Shown piece after piece: positions 23,294-31,799 of a stretch of DNA of 31,853 nt. Position 1 is the first letter of the stretch. Every line of letters begins with the position of its first letter. This stretch comes from an uncultured Bacteroidales bacterium. GTDB lineage: Bacteria > Bacteroidota > Bacteroidia > Bacteroidales > Bacteroidaceae. The stretch spans positions 1-31,853 of the forward strand of contig CALEFD010000057.1 in assembly GCA_937876995.1 (NCBI GenBank). The letters are read 5' to 3'. The position numbers were made by a program, and so were the translations under genes. The notes under the pieces were generated by a model. It worked only from the letters and a program-made list of their open reading frames with translations. It was not told the origin of the DNA and made no database searches.

Positions 23294-24823
23294 TTATGAT
23301 GGTTGATGTTGTTTTCGAAGTAGGTCGTTGACCGTTTTTACCGGATTGAAAGTCGATAATGGAACCTCTACAAATATTGTGTTCCAATTACTCATGGCAC
23401 CATTCCACAATCCCGGAAGTTCTAATGCTTTCAATTCGCGACCACTCTTTGATTTGCTTGATATAAAGCCGGTGGATTTATCAACAAAATCAGGAAGATT
23501 GAACTTATCGCCTTTATATCCACGTAGAGCACATACCAAATCTACAGGATTGAAATGTGTACCTTTTGTGAACATCTCTTTCTTGGCCTGGTCGTTCATA
23601 TCTATTTGTGAACTCTCTAAAATCTGTAATGAGATACTGCCATCGCTGTTGTATGCCAAGAACGGACCACCGCCCGGTTCACCAACATTTTTAACCATAC
23701 CGCATACGCGAATAGGACGATTAAGCTTGCCATAAAGGACATTGGCTAATTCTTCATCGTTTAGAGATTCTATGCCTTTAATTCTGCAACATATAGTATC
23801 TTGTAAGAATGCAGAAATGTTGTTCAGTAGTTCTCTGTCATATTGTTTGGAATCCAGTATGTTCAGATATTCAAAAATCTTCCTTTCAATAGAAACCAAA
23901 ATTCCGGCTAATACCTTTTTATATGTAACGGTATCTGCTTTGAAATGGTCCGGAACCACATTGTCAATATTCTTAATAAATACAATGTCTGAAGTCAAAT
24001 CGTTAAGGTTTTCTATTAAAGCACCATGTCCGCCCGGACGGAATAATAGCGAACCGTCGTTTTCGCGGAATGGATTGTTGTCTTTGTCGGCAGCAATTGT
24101 ATCGGTGCTGGCTTTCTGTTCAGAGAAAGAGATGTCATAAGTTACACCGAATTTGTTAGCTAAATCTTCTTTGCTGTTTTCTGCCAAAGTAGTGAATAGA
24201 GATCTGTGTTCCGGAGAGACAGTAAAATGCAGATGCACAGTACTGTCAGAACCGCAAGCGTATAAAGCACCTTCTGCCATGTGCTCTTCTAATGGAGTAC
24301 GTGCGTTGTTATTGTCATATTTGTGAAACTTTAGAACGCCTTTAGGAGAAGATCCGTAGTTCAGACCACTGTTGTTTAGCAGATTTGCTACAACTGCTTT
24401 GTAGTTTCCGTCTGCTATCAATGCCGGAATCTCTTTGCTTTCGTTCTTTAAGCAAGCAGCATTAAGGTCGTTGTAGAAAGCAAAATTTTCAATGCTTTCA
24501 AAGAATTTCTTTTCAAAATCGGTAGTAGGAATGGTGTATTCGGCATCAAGGAAACCAAACAGATCTTTGAACATTCTGCTGGCAGCACCCGATGCAGGTA
24601 CAAACTTGGTTATGGTGTGACCACTGTTGCAGTAGTCTTCCCACATTTTGATATATTCGTTTATCTCATTTTCAGAAGGAGATAAAACTCCATTGCCTAC
24701 TGATGCAGCTGCATCAAGTTCTAAAAATGGAAAACCATCTTTAAATGATTGTAGTTGTTGTTCTACCTGCTGGGGAGTTATTCCTTTTTTTGCAAGTAAT
24801 TTAAGGTCTTCGTTGTTGAACAT
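23294..24823 (-). CDS. DUF4301 family protein, nucleotidyltransferase-like
   Basis: The protein has 509 residues from the ATG at 24823 (a GTG two codons upstream is possible). I recognise it as DUF4301, a family largely confined to Bacteroidota. Near residues 75-85 it has VPASGAASRMF, which resembles the glycine-rich nucleotide-binding loop of sugar-1-phosphate nucleotidyltransferases. Near residues 262-272 RPGGHGALIENLN resembles the PGGHG segment of UDP-sugar pyrophosphorylases, and GEPGGGPFLAYNSDGS is a third glycine-rich stretch. No signal peptide or membrane segment is seen, so it is likely cytoplasmic. A pyrophosphorylase-like role is my inference from these loops, not established. It is transcribed alone, leftward, with its 3' end facing the tRNA-Gly promoter. 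Confidence 0.82.
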   Translation of the reverse strand: MFNNEDLKLLAKKGITPQQVEQQLQSFKDGFPFLELDAAASVGNGVLSPSENEINEYIKMWEDYCNSGHTITKFVPASGAASRMFKDLFGFLDAEYTIPTTDFEKKFFESIENFAFYNDLNAACLKNESKEIPALIADGNYKAVVANLLNNSGLNYGSSPKGVLKFHKYDNNNARTPLEEHMAEGALYACGSDSTVHLHFTVSPEHRSLFTTLAENSKEDLANKFGVTYDISFSEQKASTDTIAADKDNNPFRENDGSLLFRPGGHGALIENLNDLTSDIVFIKNIDNVVPDHFKADTVTYKKVLAGILVSIERKIFEYLNILDSKQYDRELLNNISAFLQDTICCRIKGIESLNDEELANVLYGKLNRPIRVCGMVKNVGEPGGGPFLAYNSDGSISLQILESSQIDMNDQAKKEMFTKGTHFNPVDLVCALRGYKGDKFNLPDFVDKSTGFISSKSKSGRELKALELPGLWNGAMSNWNTIFVEVPLSTFNPVKTVNDLLRKQHQPS

Positions 24824-24848
24824 AAGCACTAATAGTTAATAATTGTGA

Positions 24849-24880
24849 TAAAATTAGTACAACTTTGTGAAATAATCAAA
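24849..24880 (-). promoter_or_regulatory. Promoter of the DUF4301 gene
   Basis: Leftward TTTG (24880-24877), a 20-base spacer and TAATTTTA (24856-24849), one mismatch to TAnnTTTG, end about 25 bases before the ATG. Confidence 0.6.
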
Positions 24881-24951
24881 GAATATCGGGTAGGAAAACA
24901 ATAAATAGATTTTTTTTGCCTACTTTAGCGCTGTAATTAAATACTTGTAAT

Positions 24952-25377
24952 ATGAAAAAAATAATTCTATCGGCCATTGCCCTGTTGTTGACAGCATCAT
25001 ACAACGTGTATGCACAGGACAGTTCTAATTCAAAAGAACCGGAAATCACATTCGAAAAGACTACCCACAATTTTGGTATATTCGATATAGAAAACGGTTT
25101 GCAGAAGTGTAATTTTGTCTTTAAAAACACCGGTAAGAAAGACTTGCTGATATTGAGTGCAACAGCTTCTTGTGGATGCACTGAACCTGAATTTCCAAAG
25201 GTTTTGATAGCTCCCGGTGCATCGGATACTATCAAGGTAACATACGATGGCACTACACGCAGACCGGGTGTATTCAGAAAGGTTATCACTCTAAAAACCA
25301 ATGCAAAGGTTAATACCGCTTATCTGTATATTACAGGTGAAATGGTAGAGAAGATGCCTGCAAAGCCTGCAAACTAA
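24952..25377 (+). CDS. Secreted DUF1573 domain protein
   Basis: The protein has 141 residues. A signal peptide (1-21, ending VYA) is followed by one DUF1573 domain, an Ig-like beta sandwich typical of Bacteroidota and planctomycetes. Landmarks are ITFEKTTHNFGIFDIENG, NFVFKNTGKKDLLILSATASCGCTEP and ITLKTNAK. The SCGCTEP turn is the most conserved part of the family. The location should be periplasm or outer membrane; its function is not known. Its stop codon overlaps the trmO stop on the other strand by three bases, and no terminator separates them. Confidence 0.85.
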   Translation: MKKIILSAIALLLTASYNVYAQDSSNSKEPEITFEKTTHNFGIFDIENGLQKCNFVFKNTGKKDLLILSATASCGCTEPEFPKVLIAPGASDTIKVTYDGTTRRPGVFRKVITLKTNAKVNTAYLYITGEMVEKMPAKPAN

Positions 25378-26051
25378 TCTCTTTTAGGAGATATATTGGT
25401 AACGCAGAGCCTGTTTTCTGTTACGGTAAATTCTATTTCAAATCCTGCAAATTCAAATCCATAACGTCTGTCGGGGTCGTTTTGGTATCGTGGTCGGGGA
25501 TCCTCAGCGAGAATCTCTCTTAGTGCTGTTACTTTATCTTTAGGGAACTTGGAGAGCATATTCTGTGGAATATCGACATCTAATTTTTTCATCTCCGTTG
25601 TATCTACAAAACCACATTTTGCATCAGGGAAACTATCGGCATACGGAATATAAGGTTTAATGTCAAAGATGGGCGTGCCATCCATTAAATCGGCACCGCT
25701 GACAATAATAACAGGACCTTCTGCTGTGTGTAGCTTAATATCTACTATCTCTACGCACGATAACCCTATAGGATTTGGACGAAAAGGAGAACGTGTGGCA
25801 AATACACCTAACCTTTTATTACCACCCAAGCGCGGCGGGCGTACAGTAGGTGAAAATGTGCTGCACTTGGCCTGGGAAAATTCCCATATTAACCAAATGT
25901 GGGTGGTCTCTTCCAATCCTCGCAGTGCTTCTGCGTTTCTAAATTCAGGTTCAAACACAATTTTTGCAAGCAGGGATTTTGCTATCCCGCTCTGTCTGGG
26001 TATTCCGAATTTAGTAGGGAAATCACTTTTTATTGTAGCAATCTTCTTCAT
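25374..26051 (-). CDS. trmO: tRNA (adenine(37)-N6)-methyltransferase TrmO
   Basis: The protein has 225 residues from the ATG at 26051, which begins MKKIATIKSDFPTKFGIPRQSG. A longer frame continues upstream into the promoter and coding region of the divergent kinase and is not credible. Family motifs are GGNKRLGVFATRSPFRPNPIGLS and LMDGTPIFDIKPYIPYADS. TrmO (formerly TsaA/YaeB) methylates the t6A at position 37 of some threonine tRNAs using S-adenosylmethionine. Length is close to other bacterial members. It faces the kinase operon across a 54-bp gap. Confidence 0.92.
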   Translation of the reverse strand: MKKIATIKSDFPTKFGIPRQSGIAKSLLAKIVFEPEFRNAEALRGLEETTHIWLIWEFSQAKCSTFSPTVRPPRLGGNKRLGVFATRSPFRPNPIGLSCVEIVDIKLHTAEGPVIIVSGADLMDGTPIFDIKPYIPYADSFPDAKCGFVDTTEMKKLDVDIPQNMLSKFPKDKVTALREILAEDPRPRYQNDPDRRYGFEFAGFEIEFTVTENRLCVTNISPKRD

Positions 26052-26089
26052 TTCGTTTATATATGGCGAAAGTACCAAAAAATATTGAT

Positions 26090-26097
26090 TATATTTG
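26090..26097 (+). promoter_or_regulatory. -7 box of the sensor-kinase operon
   Basis: TATATTTG is a perfect TAnnTTTG box in the 54-bp gap opposite trmO. The expected start at about 26101 is only five bases before the ATG at 26106, so that start would be nearly leaderless. The next in-frame ATG at 26154 would have a leader of about 50 bases. Confidence 0.6.
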
Positions 26098-26105
26098 CTT
26101 TTTGT

Positions 26106-29100
26106 ATGTGGCAGATTGTAAAAAATATAAGAAAGGGGCATATTGGCACTTTGATGATTGTGCTGATATCTATGTTTTTGCCTATAAAAATCTGTGCAAT
26201 ACCATTGTCGGAACAGACTGAATATTTTTTGGATCAAGCATATTCATATATAGCTGTCAATATAGATTCTGCCGAATATTTTGCGGATAGGGTGTGCAGT
26301 ATTAACAGGCCGCAATCTGCGCCATACTCAAAAGCTAAAAACATTAAGGCAAAGGTTGAATTTAGCAGGATGCATTACCTGCATTCCGCCAATCAATATC
26401 TTGCAGTGATTGAAAATAGCAGGAATCAGCTGGATGTGTTGGAGGCAGAAGTGGGATTGATGAAAGTTTATCAGCGAACATCAGACAATATCTCTTTCTA
26501 TCAGTATAGGAACAGTGCATTAAAACGGATGCAGTCCATACAGGATGAATCAGATAAGATGGATGAATCAGACTTTAATGCTTTTCAAACTGTTTTACGC
26601 GATTTCAGGTCTGTGTCTGCACTCTATTTCTATGAATTGGAACAGATTAATCAATCTGATAGAGAGTATGAAAAACTTATGGCTGACCCGGAATTAAGAT
26701 ATGATGTTCCTGCATTTCTTATGTCACTCTATTTAAAAGGATTGGGAATAGGAGTGGATAGAACGGCTATGCCTGCGGAACAATTGGTGGAACGTGCCAG
26801 AAGCTTGAATGACTGTTTGCGTTATGCAGAAAGAATAGGTAATCAGCGTCTGCAAGCTATGTCGTTACGTGCTACTGCTGTACTGCTTGTTGAGGCCGAT
26901 GCAGAAGAAATCAATCTCTTGATAGATGCCGGCGATATTTTGGAGAGTGTAAACAAATCTCAGATACAGATAGAACTGTTGCCTGTTCAGTTATTGTCAA
27001 GAGCAATGCAGATATTTGCAGCCAATGGTTGTATTTACGATATGATAGAGTGTCATAGAATTTTGGCATCGGTTTACATACTTCAGGACAAATATGAAGA
27101 TGCGTTGAAGAATCTGGAACAATCATTATCTCTGTTTAATGATGTTCGAACGGCAAACTATCCCGACACAAGAAATGATTCTTTGCAATTGCAACTTTAC
27201 AGAGACGACTATCTTAATGTGGAAGAACTTTGGATAGATGAAACACCATACGCAACTGTGCCGGAAAGCATGTCCTCTATACGCGAACAGATAAGCCTGG
27301 CATACTCGGGATTAGGCGATAAGGTAGCTTCCGATTATAATCGCAACGTATATATTGAATTACAGAAAACTATCCGTTTGGACAGACGTTATGAAGCCAG
27401 AAATGAGTTGCTAAAACGTTCAAACAGTCAGTTGTCATTAGTGATAGTAATACTTATAGCGTTGTCTTTGACTACAGTATATGTTTATAGAAAAATCACT
27501 GCCAAATTAAAATTAAAGAATAAAGAGTATGCAGAAAGATTGATTAAAATATACAATCTCTGTACAGAAATTTTGAATATATCGTCTGGCAATAAAGAGA
27601 TAATAGACAATCTGAATAGTGAAATAATACCTCAGGCAGAAGAGCTGATAGGAACAAAAGGGCTCTCTATAATTCAGGATAATGCAGTAGTAGAAACATC
27701 GGCGTATGTAATACCGCTTGTAGTGTCGGGTACAGACAAGATAGTTGCGTATATGGTAGCCGATAATGAACATCTGCAAAAGGAACAGAAAATATTACTG
27801 AACATAATTGCTCCATATATAACATCGGTATTGGTCAATTTGGGTGAATACGAATGGCAACAGGAATATTACAACGAGATAGTAGAACAACATAATATCT
27901 ATACCAATAAGGCCGATAATAATAAATGTGAGAATCTGAAACGTAAAACATACTGTTCTGTAGTGGCAGAATCGTTACCTTATATAGATAGGATGAAAGC
28001 CGAAATAATGCGTCTGTCAAGCGATTCGTTAAACGAAGAACGTATTCGTTATATATCGGAATTGGTAGAGCGCATAAACGGATATAACAATCTGCTTACA
28101 AACTGGGTACAGATGCGTCAGGGGATGGTTACACTCAGTATTGAGAGTTTTGCATTGCAGGATTTGTTTCATATAGTGTCAGGCAGTGCGGCAAGTTTTA
28201 GAAATAAAGGTATAAAACTGATAGTACCACCTACCGATGCAGTGGTAAGAGCAGATAAATCATTGACGCTCTTTATGATAAACACTCTGGCTGAAAATGC
28301 TCGCAAATTCACAGAACCCGGTGGCGAGGTGACGGTTTCAGCACAACAATATGATGAATATGTAGAGATATCTGTTTCCGATACCGGTATAGGGCTTACG
28401 GAAGAAGATGTGCGTACTATACGAGAAACAAAAATCTACAACAGCAGCAAGAAAAATGGTTTTGGTCTTATAAATTGCAAAGGAATAATAGATAAGTATA
28501 GAAAGACCGACCATCTGTTTGATGTATGTAGCTTTGATGTTGAAAGTACTTTAGGTAAGGGGAGTCGTTTCTTCTTTAGATTACCTAAAGGTGTAAAGCG
28601 AATACTGTCGGTACTGCTTATGCTGTTGCCCTGCAGCGCTGCTTTTTCAGCATCTACAGATTCTCTTTTGAATAAAGCCTATCTATATGCAGAGCAGGCT
28701 TATATGATGAATATGGAATCTTGTTATGAAGAGGCACTTCTCTATGCCGATTCGGCTTTAGCCTGTTTGAATATGGACTATATAGCCAATACCGGTGATT
28801 CACTGGGATATATATATATGTATGGAAAAGATTATGCCGATGAAACAGAGTGGCTTGAAAGTGGTTTTGCAACCGATTATGAAACTCTGTTATGGATACG
28901 TAACGAGGTTGCAATATCGGCTTTGGCATTGGGCGATTGGGAACTTTATAATTACAACAACAATCTATATCTGAAACAATTTAAACTGTATTACGCAGAA
29001 CATAATATAGAACAGGATAGTTTACGCTTGCAACGAAACAACAGTACCCTCTCTCTATTGTTAGTGCTTATTGTGTTGCTGTTTGTGGTTTTATTGGTGT

Positions 29101-30287
29101 CGGGATTCTTGTTACACGTTAAGTATCTAATTCGTTATAGAAGTGATATGCAGCAGGTGCTTTCTGTAATGGATAAAATATCGGAATCGGCAACAGTACA
29201 GAATCAACAGGAATTTAATGTTAGGGAAGTGATTCAGAAAGTTGTAAATAATATAGTTTACGACATAGACCAAATGGTGCCTATTAGGAATCTCTCTGTA
29301 ATTATAAAAGGTACCAATGGGGTTGAAATATGCGCCAACCATGGAAATGCAAATATAGTTCTTGATAAATTGATGGAGACTGTTTTGAAACAAGGACAAA
29401 CAGAACAGTATAACGATAATACTAACTATCTCTTCCCTTTGACCGTTAATACAATCAACGGATTAGAAGTGTTGGGAGTAATGGGTATAAGTATAAAGAA
29501 AGATACATCCGGCTGGCAAGAGCAGATGGTTCTTATAGTGCAATACCTTGCTGCAACACTACGTAGTACAATACTGCGTTTTGAATTGGTGGCACGTAAT
29601 ATAGAGCAGATACAAGAGGAATCGGAACGTATTAAATATGAAGATAATCAGTTGCATGTAAGAAATTTAGTACTGGATAATTCTCTCTCTACACTGAAAC
29701 ATGAAACAGTATATTATCCAAACAGAATAAAACATCTGCTTTCGTTGCAACAAATATCAGAAAACAGAGAGGCCGATATAGATGAGATGCAGGAACTGGT
29801 TTCTTATTATCGTGATATATATGCCATACTCAGTCATAATGTGATATCGCAAACAGGCGATAATATTGTGAATAGAAAAAATATTGAGGTAAAGAACATT
29901 ATAGAGTATGCCCAAAAGATAGCTAAGAAAGATACCGTATTTAATAATACTGCGCATCTTGTAATGGCAGACGAAACACTGCTGAGATATCTTGTAAAGC
30001 TTCTTATAGATAGAATTTCTGAGCATTCGGAATTACTTTCTGTAACAGTAAAAGAAGAGTATGGTTTTGTTAAGTTTGCTATGTTGTCTTCAATGAATTC
30101 AGATCAGAAGACGTTAGATACCCTGTTTCATCCGTTAAACAACAAAGACAATATGGCATACGTACTTTGCAGACAGATAATTAGAGAACACGATGATATG
30201 TTTAACCATATAGGTTGCAGAATAAATGCAGAGACAGTTCCGGGTGGAACCTTGATCTGGTTTACTCTGCCGGCAGTAATGGAGTGA
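26106..30287 (+). CDS. Double-module transmembrane sensor histidine kinase (DUF5112/DUF5113-like)
   Basis: The protein has 1393 residues (ATG at 26106; ATG at 26154 possible). Module 1 has a signal or membrane segment (about 11-31), a TPR-like sensor region to about 440, a membrane helix (442-461), a coiled coil, a GAF-like region (about 485-580) and a HATPase with N-box LAENARKF (728-735), DTGIGL (759-764), GFGL (785-788) and GKGSRFFFRLP (817-827). Module 2 begins with a second signal-like helix (about 830-849), a short TPR-like sensor, a membrane helix (983-1004), a GAF-like region (about 1040-1150), a possible phospho-acceptor H1199 in TLKHET, and a degenerate HATPase ending PGGTLIWFTLP. 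The pre-membrane segments of both modules are visibly related, so the protein is an internal duplication. Topology should place two sensor parts in the periplasm. Its neighbour five bases downstream is a response regulator. I recall similar Bacteroidales proteins named DUF5112/DUF5113; that name needs a search. Confidence 0.82.
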   Translation: MWQIVKNIRKGHIGTLMIVLISMFLPIKICAIPLSEQTEYFLDQAYSYIAVNIDSAEYFADRVCSINRPQSAPYSKAKNIKAKVEFSRMHYLHSANQYLAVIENSRNQLDVLEAEVGLMKVYQRTSDNISFYQYRNSALKRMQSIQDESDKMDESDFNAFQTVLRDFRSVSALYFYELEQINQSDREYEKLMADPELRYDVPAFLMSLYLKGLGIGVDRTAMPAEQLVERARSLNDCLRYAERIGNQRLQAMSLRATAVLLVEADAEEINLLIDAGDILESVNKSQIQIELLPVQLLSRAMQIFAANGCIYDMIECHRILASVYILQDKYEDALKNLEQSLSLFNDVRTANYPDTRNDSLQLQLYRDDYLNVEELWIDETPYATVPESMSSIREQISLAYSGLGDKVASDYNRNVYIELQKTIRLDRRYEARNELLKRSNSQLSLVIVILIALSLTTVYVYRKITAKLKLKNKEYAERLIKIYNLCTEILNISSGNKEIIDNLNSEIIPQAEELIGTKGLSIIQDNAVVETSAYVIPLVVSGTDKIVAYMVADNEHLQKEQKILLNIIAPYITSVLVNLGEYEWQQEYYNEIVEQHNIYTNKADNNKCENLKRKTYCSVVAESLPYIDRMKAEIMRLSSDSLNEERIRYISELVERINGYNNLLTNWVQMRQGMVTLSIESFALQDLFHIVSGSAASFRNKGIKLIVPPTDAVVRADKSLTLFMINTLAENARKFTEPGGEVTVSAQQYDEYVEISVSDTGIGLTEEDVRTIRETKIYNSSKKNGFGLINCKGIIDKYRKTDHLFDVCSFDVESTLGKGSRFFFRLPKGVKRILSVLLMLLPCSAAFSASTDSLLNKAYLYAEQAYMMNMESCYEEALLYADSALACLNMDYIANTGDSLGYIYMYGKDYADETEWLESGFATDYETLLWIRNEVAISALALGDWELYNYNNNLYLKQFKLYYAEHNIEQDSLRLQRNNSTLSLLLVLIVLLFVVLLVSGFLLHVKYLIRYRSDMQQVLSVMDKISESATVQNQQEFNVREVIQKVVNNIVYDIDQMVPIRNLSVIIKGTNGVEICANHGNANIVLDKLMETVLKQGQTEQYNDNTNYLFPLTVNTINGLEVLGVMGISIKKDTSGWQEQMVLIVQYLAATLRSTILRFELVARNIEQIQEESERIKYEDNQLHVRNLVLDNSLSTLKHETVYYPNRIKHLLSLQQISENREADIDEMQELVSYYRDIYAILSHNVISQTGDNIVNRKNIEVKNIIEYAQKIAKKDTVFNNTAHLVMADETLLRYLVKLLIDRISEHSELLSVTVKEEYGFVKFAMLSSMNSDQKTLDTLFHPLNNKDNMAYVLCRQIIREHDDMFNHIGCRINAETVPGGTLIWFTLPAVME

Positions 30288-30292
30288 CAACT

Positions 30293-31012
30293 ATGGATAA
30301 ATTCAAATTAATAGTAGTAGAAGATGTGTCGTTGGAATTGAAAGGTACGCTTTCTATAATTCGTAACGATATACCGGAAGCAGAAGTGATAGGAACTGCT
30401 CAGACAGAACGAGATTTTTGGGCACTTATACAATCCGGTTTAATGCCGGACATGGTATTGTTAGATTTGGGCTTAGGCGGATCTACTACCATTGGTGTAG
30501 ATATATGCAGAAAACTTAAGAAAGAATACTCTGCAATTAAAGTGTTGGTTTTTACAGGTGAACTGCTAAATGAAACACTTTGGGTAGATGTACTTGAAGC
30601 AGGTGCCGACGGAATTATACTTAAAACAGGTGAACTGCTAACACGCAGTGTAGTTCTTGATGTTATGGCAGGTAATCATTATGTTTTTAATCAGCCAATA
30701 CTGCAAAAGATAACCGAAAGATTTAGTAAATCGGTACAAAATGAGAAATTACAGCGTTCCGCTTGTATAACATACAACATAGACGAATACGACGAACGTC
30801 TGTTACGCCACCTGGCACTGGGTTATACCAAAGATATGATTAGCGAATTGCGCACTATGCCATTCAGTAGCAAATCGCTGGAAAAAAGACAGGCAGAGTT
30901 GATAAGTAAACTATTTCCATCTACCGAACGTAGTGTCAATGTAACCCGATTGGTAGTAAGAGCAATAGAATTGCATATTATAGATCCACAAAAATTAGAA
31001 CCGGATGAATAG
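30293..31012 (+). CDS. Response regulator, NarL/LuxR-like
   Basis: The protein has 239 residues from the ATG at 30293, five bases after the kinase stop. The receiver domain (about 4-125) has the acidic pair E10-D11, phospho-acceptor D58 in VLLDLGLGG, T88 in VFTGE and K111 in ILKTGE. The C-terminal 75 residues (LLRHLALGYTKDMISELRTM ... SLEKRQAELISKLF ... NVTRLVVRAIELHIID) follow the spacing of a LuxR-type helix-turn-helix, but the usual GxSNKEIA core is altered to GYTKDMIS and the region between the helices is longer. DNA binding is therefore likely but not certain. It is surely the partner of the upstream kinase, and it overlaps the next gene by eight bases. Confidence 0.88.
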   Translation: MDKFKLIVVEDVSLELKGTLSIIRNDIPEAEVIGTAQTERDFWALIQSGLMPDMVLLDLGLGGSTTIGVDICRKLKKEYSAIKVLVFTGELLNETLWVDVLEAGADGIILKTGELLTRSVVLDVMAGNHYVFNQPILQKITERFSKSVQNEKLQRSACITYNIDEYDERLLRHLALGYTKDMISELRTMPFSSKSLEKRQAELISKLFPSTERSVNVTRLVVRAIELHIIDPQKLEPDE

Positions 31013-31745
31013 AAAAAGTTTGGGTATTTGGCATCCTGCTATGCTATATCTGTTCCTGTCTATAGCTGTGATATTGATAGCTTGGGTAGGCAGTTTCTGG
31101 GAATTACGTAATATTAATGTAAATTCCGAACTAATATTGCGTAGCTTATTAACAATAGACGGAGTACGTTATCTTTTGCACAATTCTGTCTCTCTGTTAG
31201 ACGATGCACCCATTGCAAATATACTGATGCTACTCTTTACCATTGGCGTAGCAAATAAAAGTTCGTTATTCAAAACACTGTTGCATTTTTTGCGTCATAA
31301 GCCGCTTTCTTACAAACAGTATGCATCGCTTTTGTTATCGTTCATAGTTTTTATGCTGATGTTTCTGTTGCTCATTTATGGCGTTTTTGGTCCGGAGCAC
31401 CTCTTGCTGAGTATCTCCGGAACATTAAAAAACAGTCCGTTGGTAGATGGTTTTTTTGCGATACTTATGATTTTAGTCTTACTCCCTTGCTTAATTTATG
31501 GAATGGCAACAGATAGTTTTAATGCAGTAGATGATGGAATAGATGCATTGGTCTCTGTAATTAGATTAGTACCATCGTATCTATTTACATTGTTTATGGC
31601 ATCGTTCCTGATGTCTGTCATAACATATAGCCGTATAGACGTTTTAATAGGTGTGGGAACAACTGCAATACAACTATTTTCTCAAATATTATACTGGCTT
31701 CCACTACCAATATTGCTTCTATTTGAGCAAAAAAGTGAAATATAA
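31005..31745 (+). CDS. Polytopic inner-membrane protein, AbgT-like fragment or unknown
   Basis: The protein has 246 residues with about six membrane helices (roughly 12-31, 68-86, 105-128, 148-170, 184-207 and 212-240). The start overlaps the response regulator by eight bases, so it is coupled to the two-component pair. The segment LLTIDGVRYLLHNSVSLLDDAPIANILMLLFTIGVA recalls the N-terminal part of AbgT-family transporters, which are about twice as long; no second half follows. Possible roles are a co-sensor, a small transporter or a target of the pair. I do not recognise the family with confidence. Confidence 0.7.
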   Translation: MNRKSLGIWHPAMLYLFLSIAVILIAWVGSFWELRNINVNSELILRSLLTIDGVRYLLHNSVSLLDDAPIANILMLLFTIGVANKSSLFKTLLHFLRHKPLSYKQYASLLLSFIVFMLMFLLLIYGVFGPEHLLLSISGTLKNSPLVDGFFAILMILVLLPCLIYGMATDSFNAVDDGIDALVSVIRLVPSYLFTLFMASFLMSVITYSRIDVLIGVGTTAIQLFSQILYWLPLPILLLFEQKSEI

Positions 31746-31776
31746 TTTGATATTCAGAATAAATAACCTAATTTTG
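31746..31776 (+). promoter_or_regulatory. Promoter of tRNA-Arg
   Basis: TTTG (31746-31749), a 19-base spacer and TAATTTTG (31769-31776) match the Bacteroidota consensus exactly. The -33 box lies immediately after the membrane-protein stop codon. Confidence 0.85.
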
Positions 31777-31799
31777 CACCCGAAAACCAAATAAGGGTT

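Noticed and set aside
23328..24140. Two long plus-strand open frames inside the DUF4301 gene
   Set aside because: They are antisense to a complete, motif-bearing gene, lack recognisable domains and have no promoter; they reflect the codon pattern of the real gene.
25899..26105. Upstream extension of the sensor-kinase frame
   Set aside because: It is antisense to the conserved N-terminal half of trmO and precedes the promoter box; the signal-like segment begins at 26106 or 26154.
26052..26237. Upstream extension of trmO
   Set aside because: It would read through the kinase promoter and the kinase's own N-terminal coding region; the TrmO fold begins at the ATG at 26051.
26106..30287. Two separate kinase genes or a frameshift joining them
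   Set aside because: The frame is continuous with no stop, and no promoter box or clear start context is seen at the module boundary near 28590; one protein is the simplest reading.
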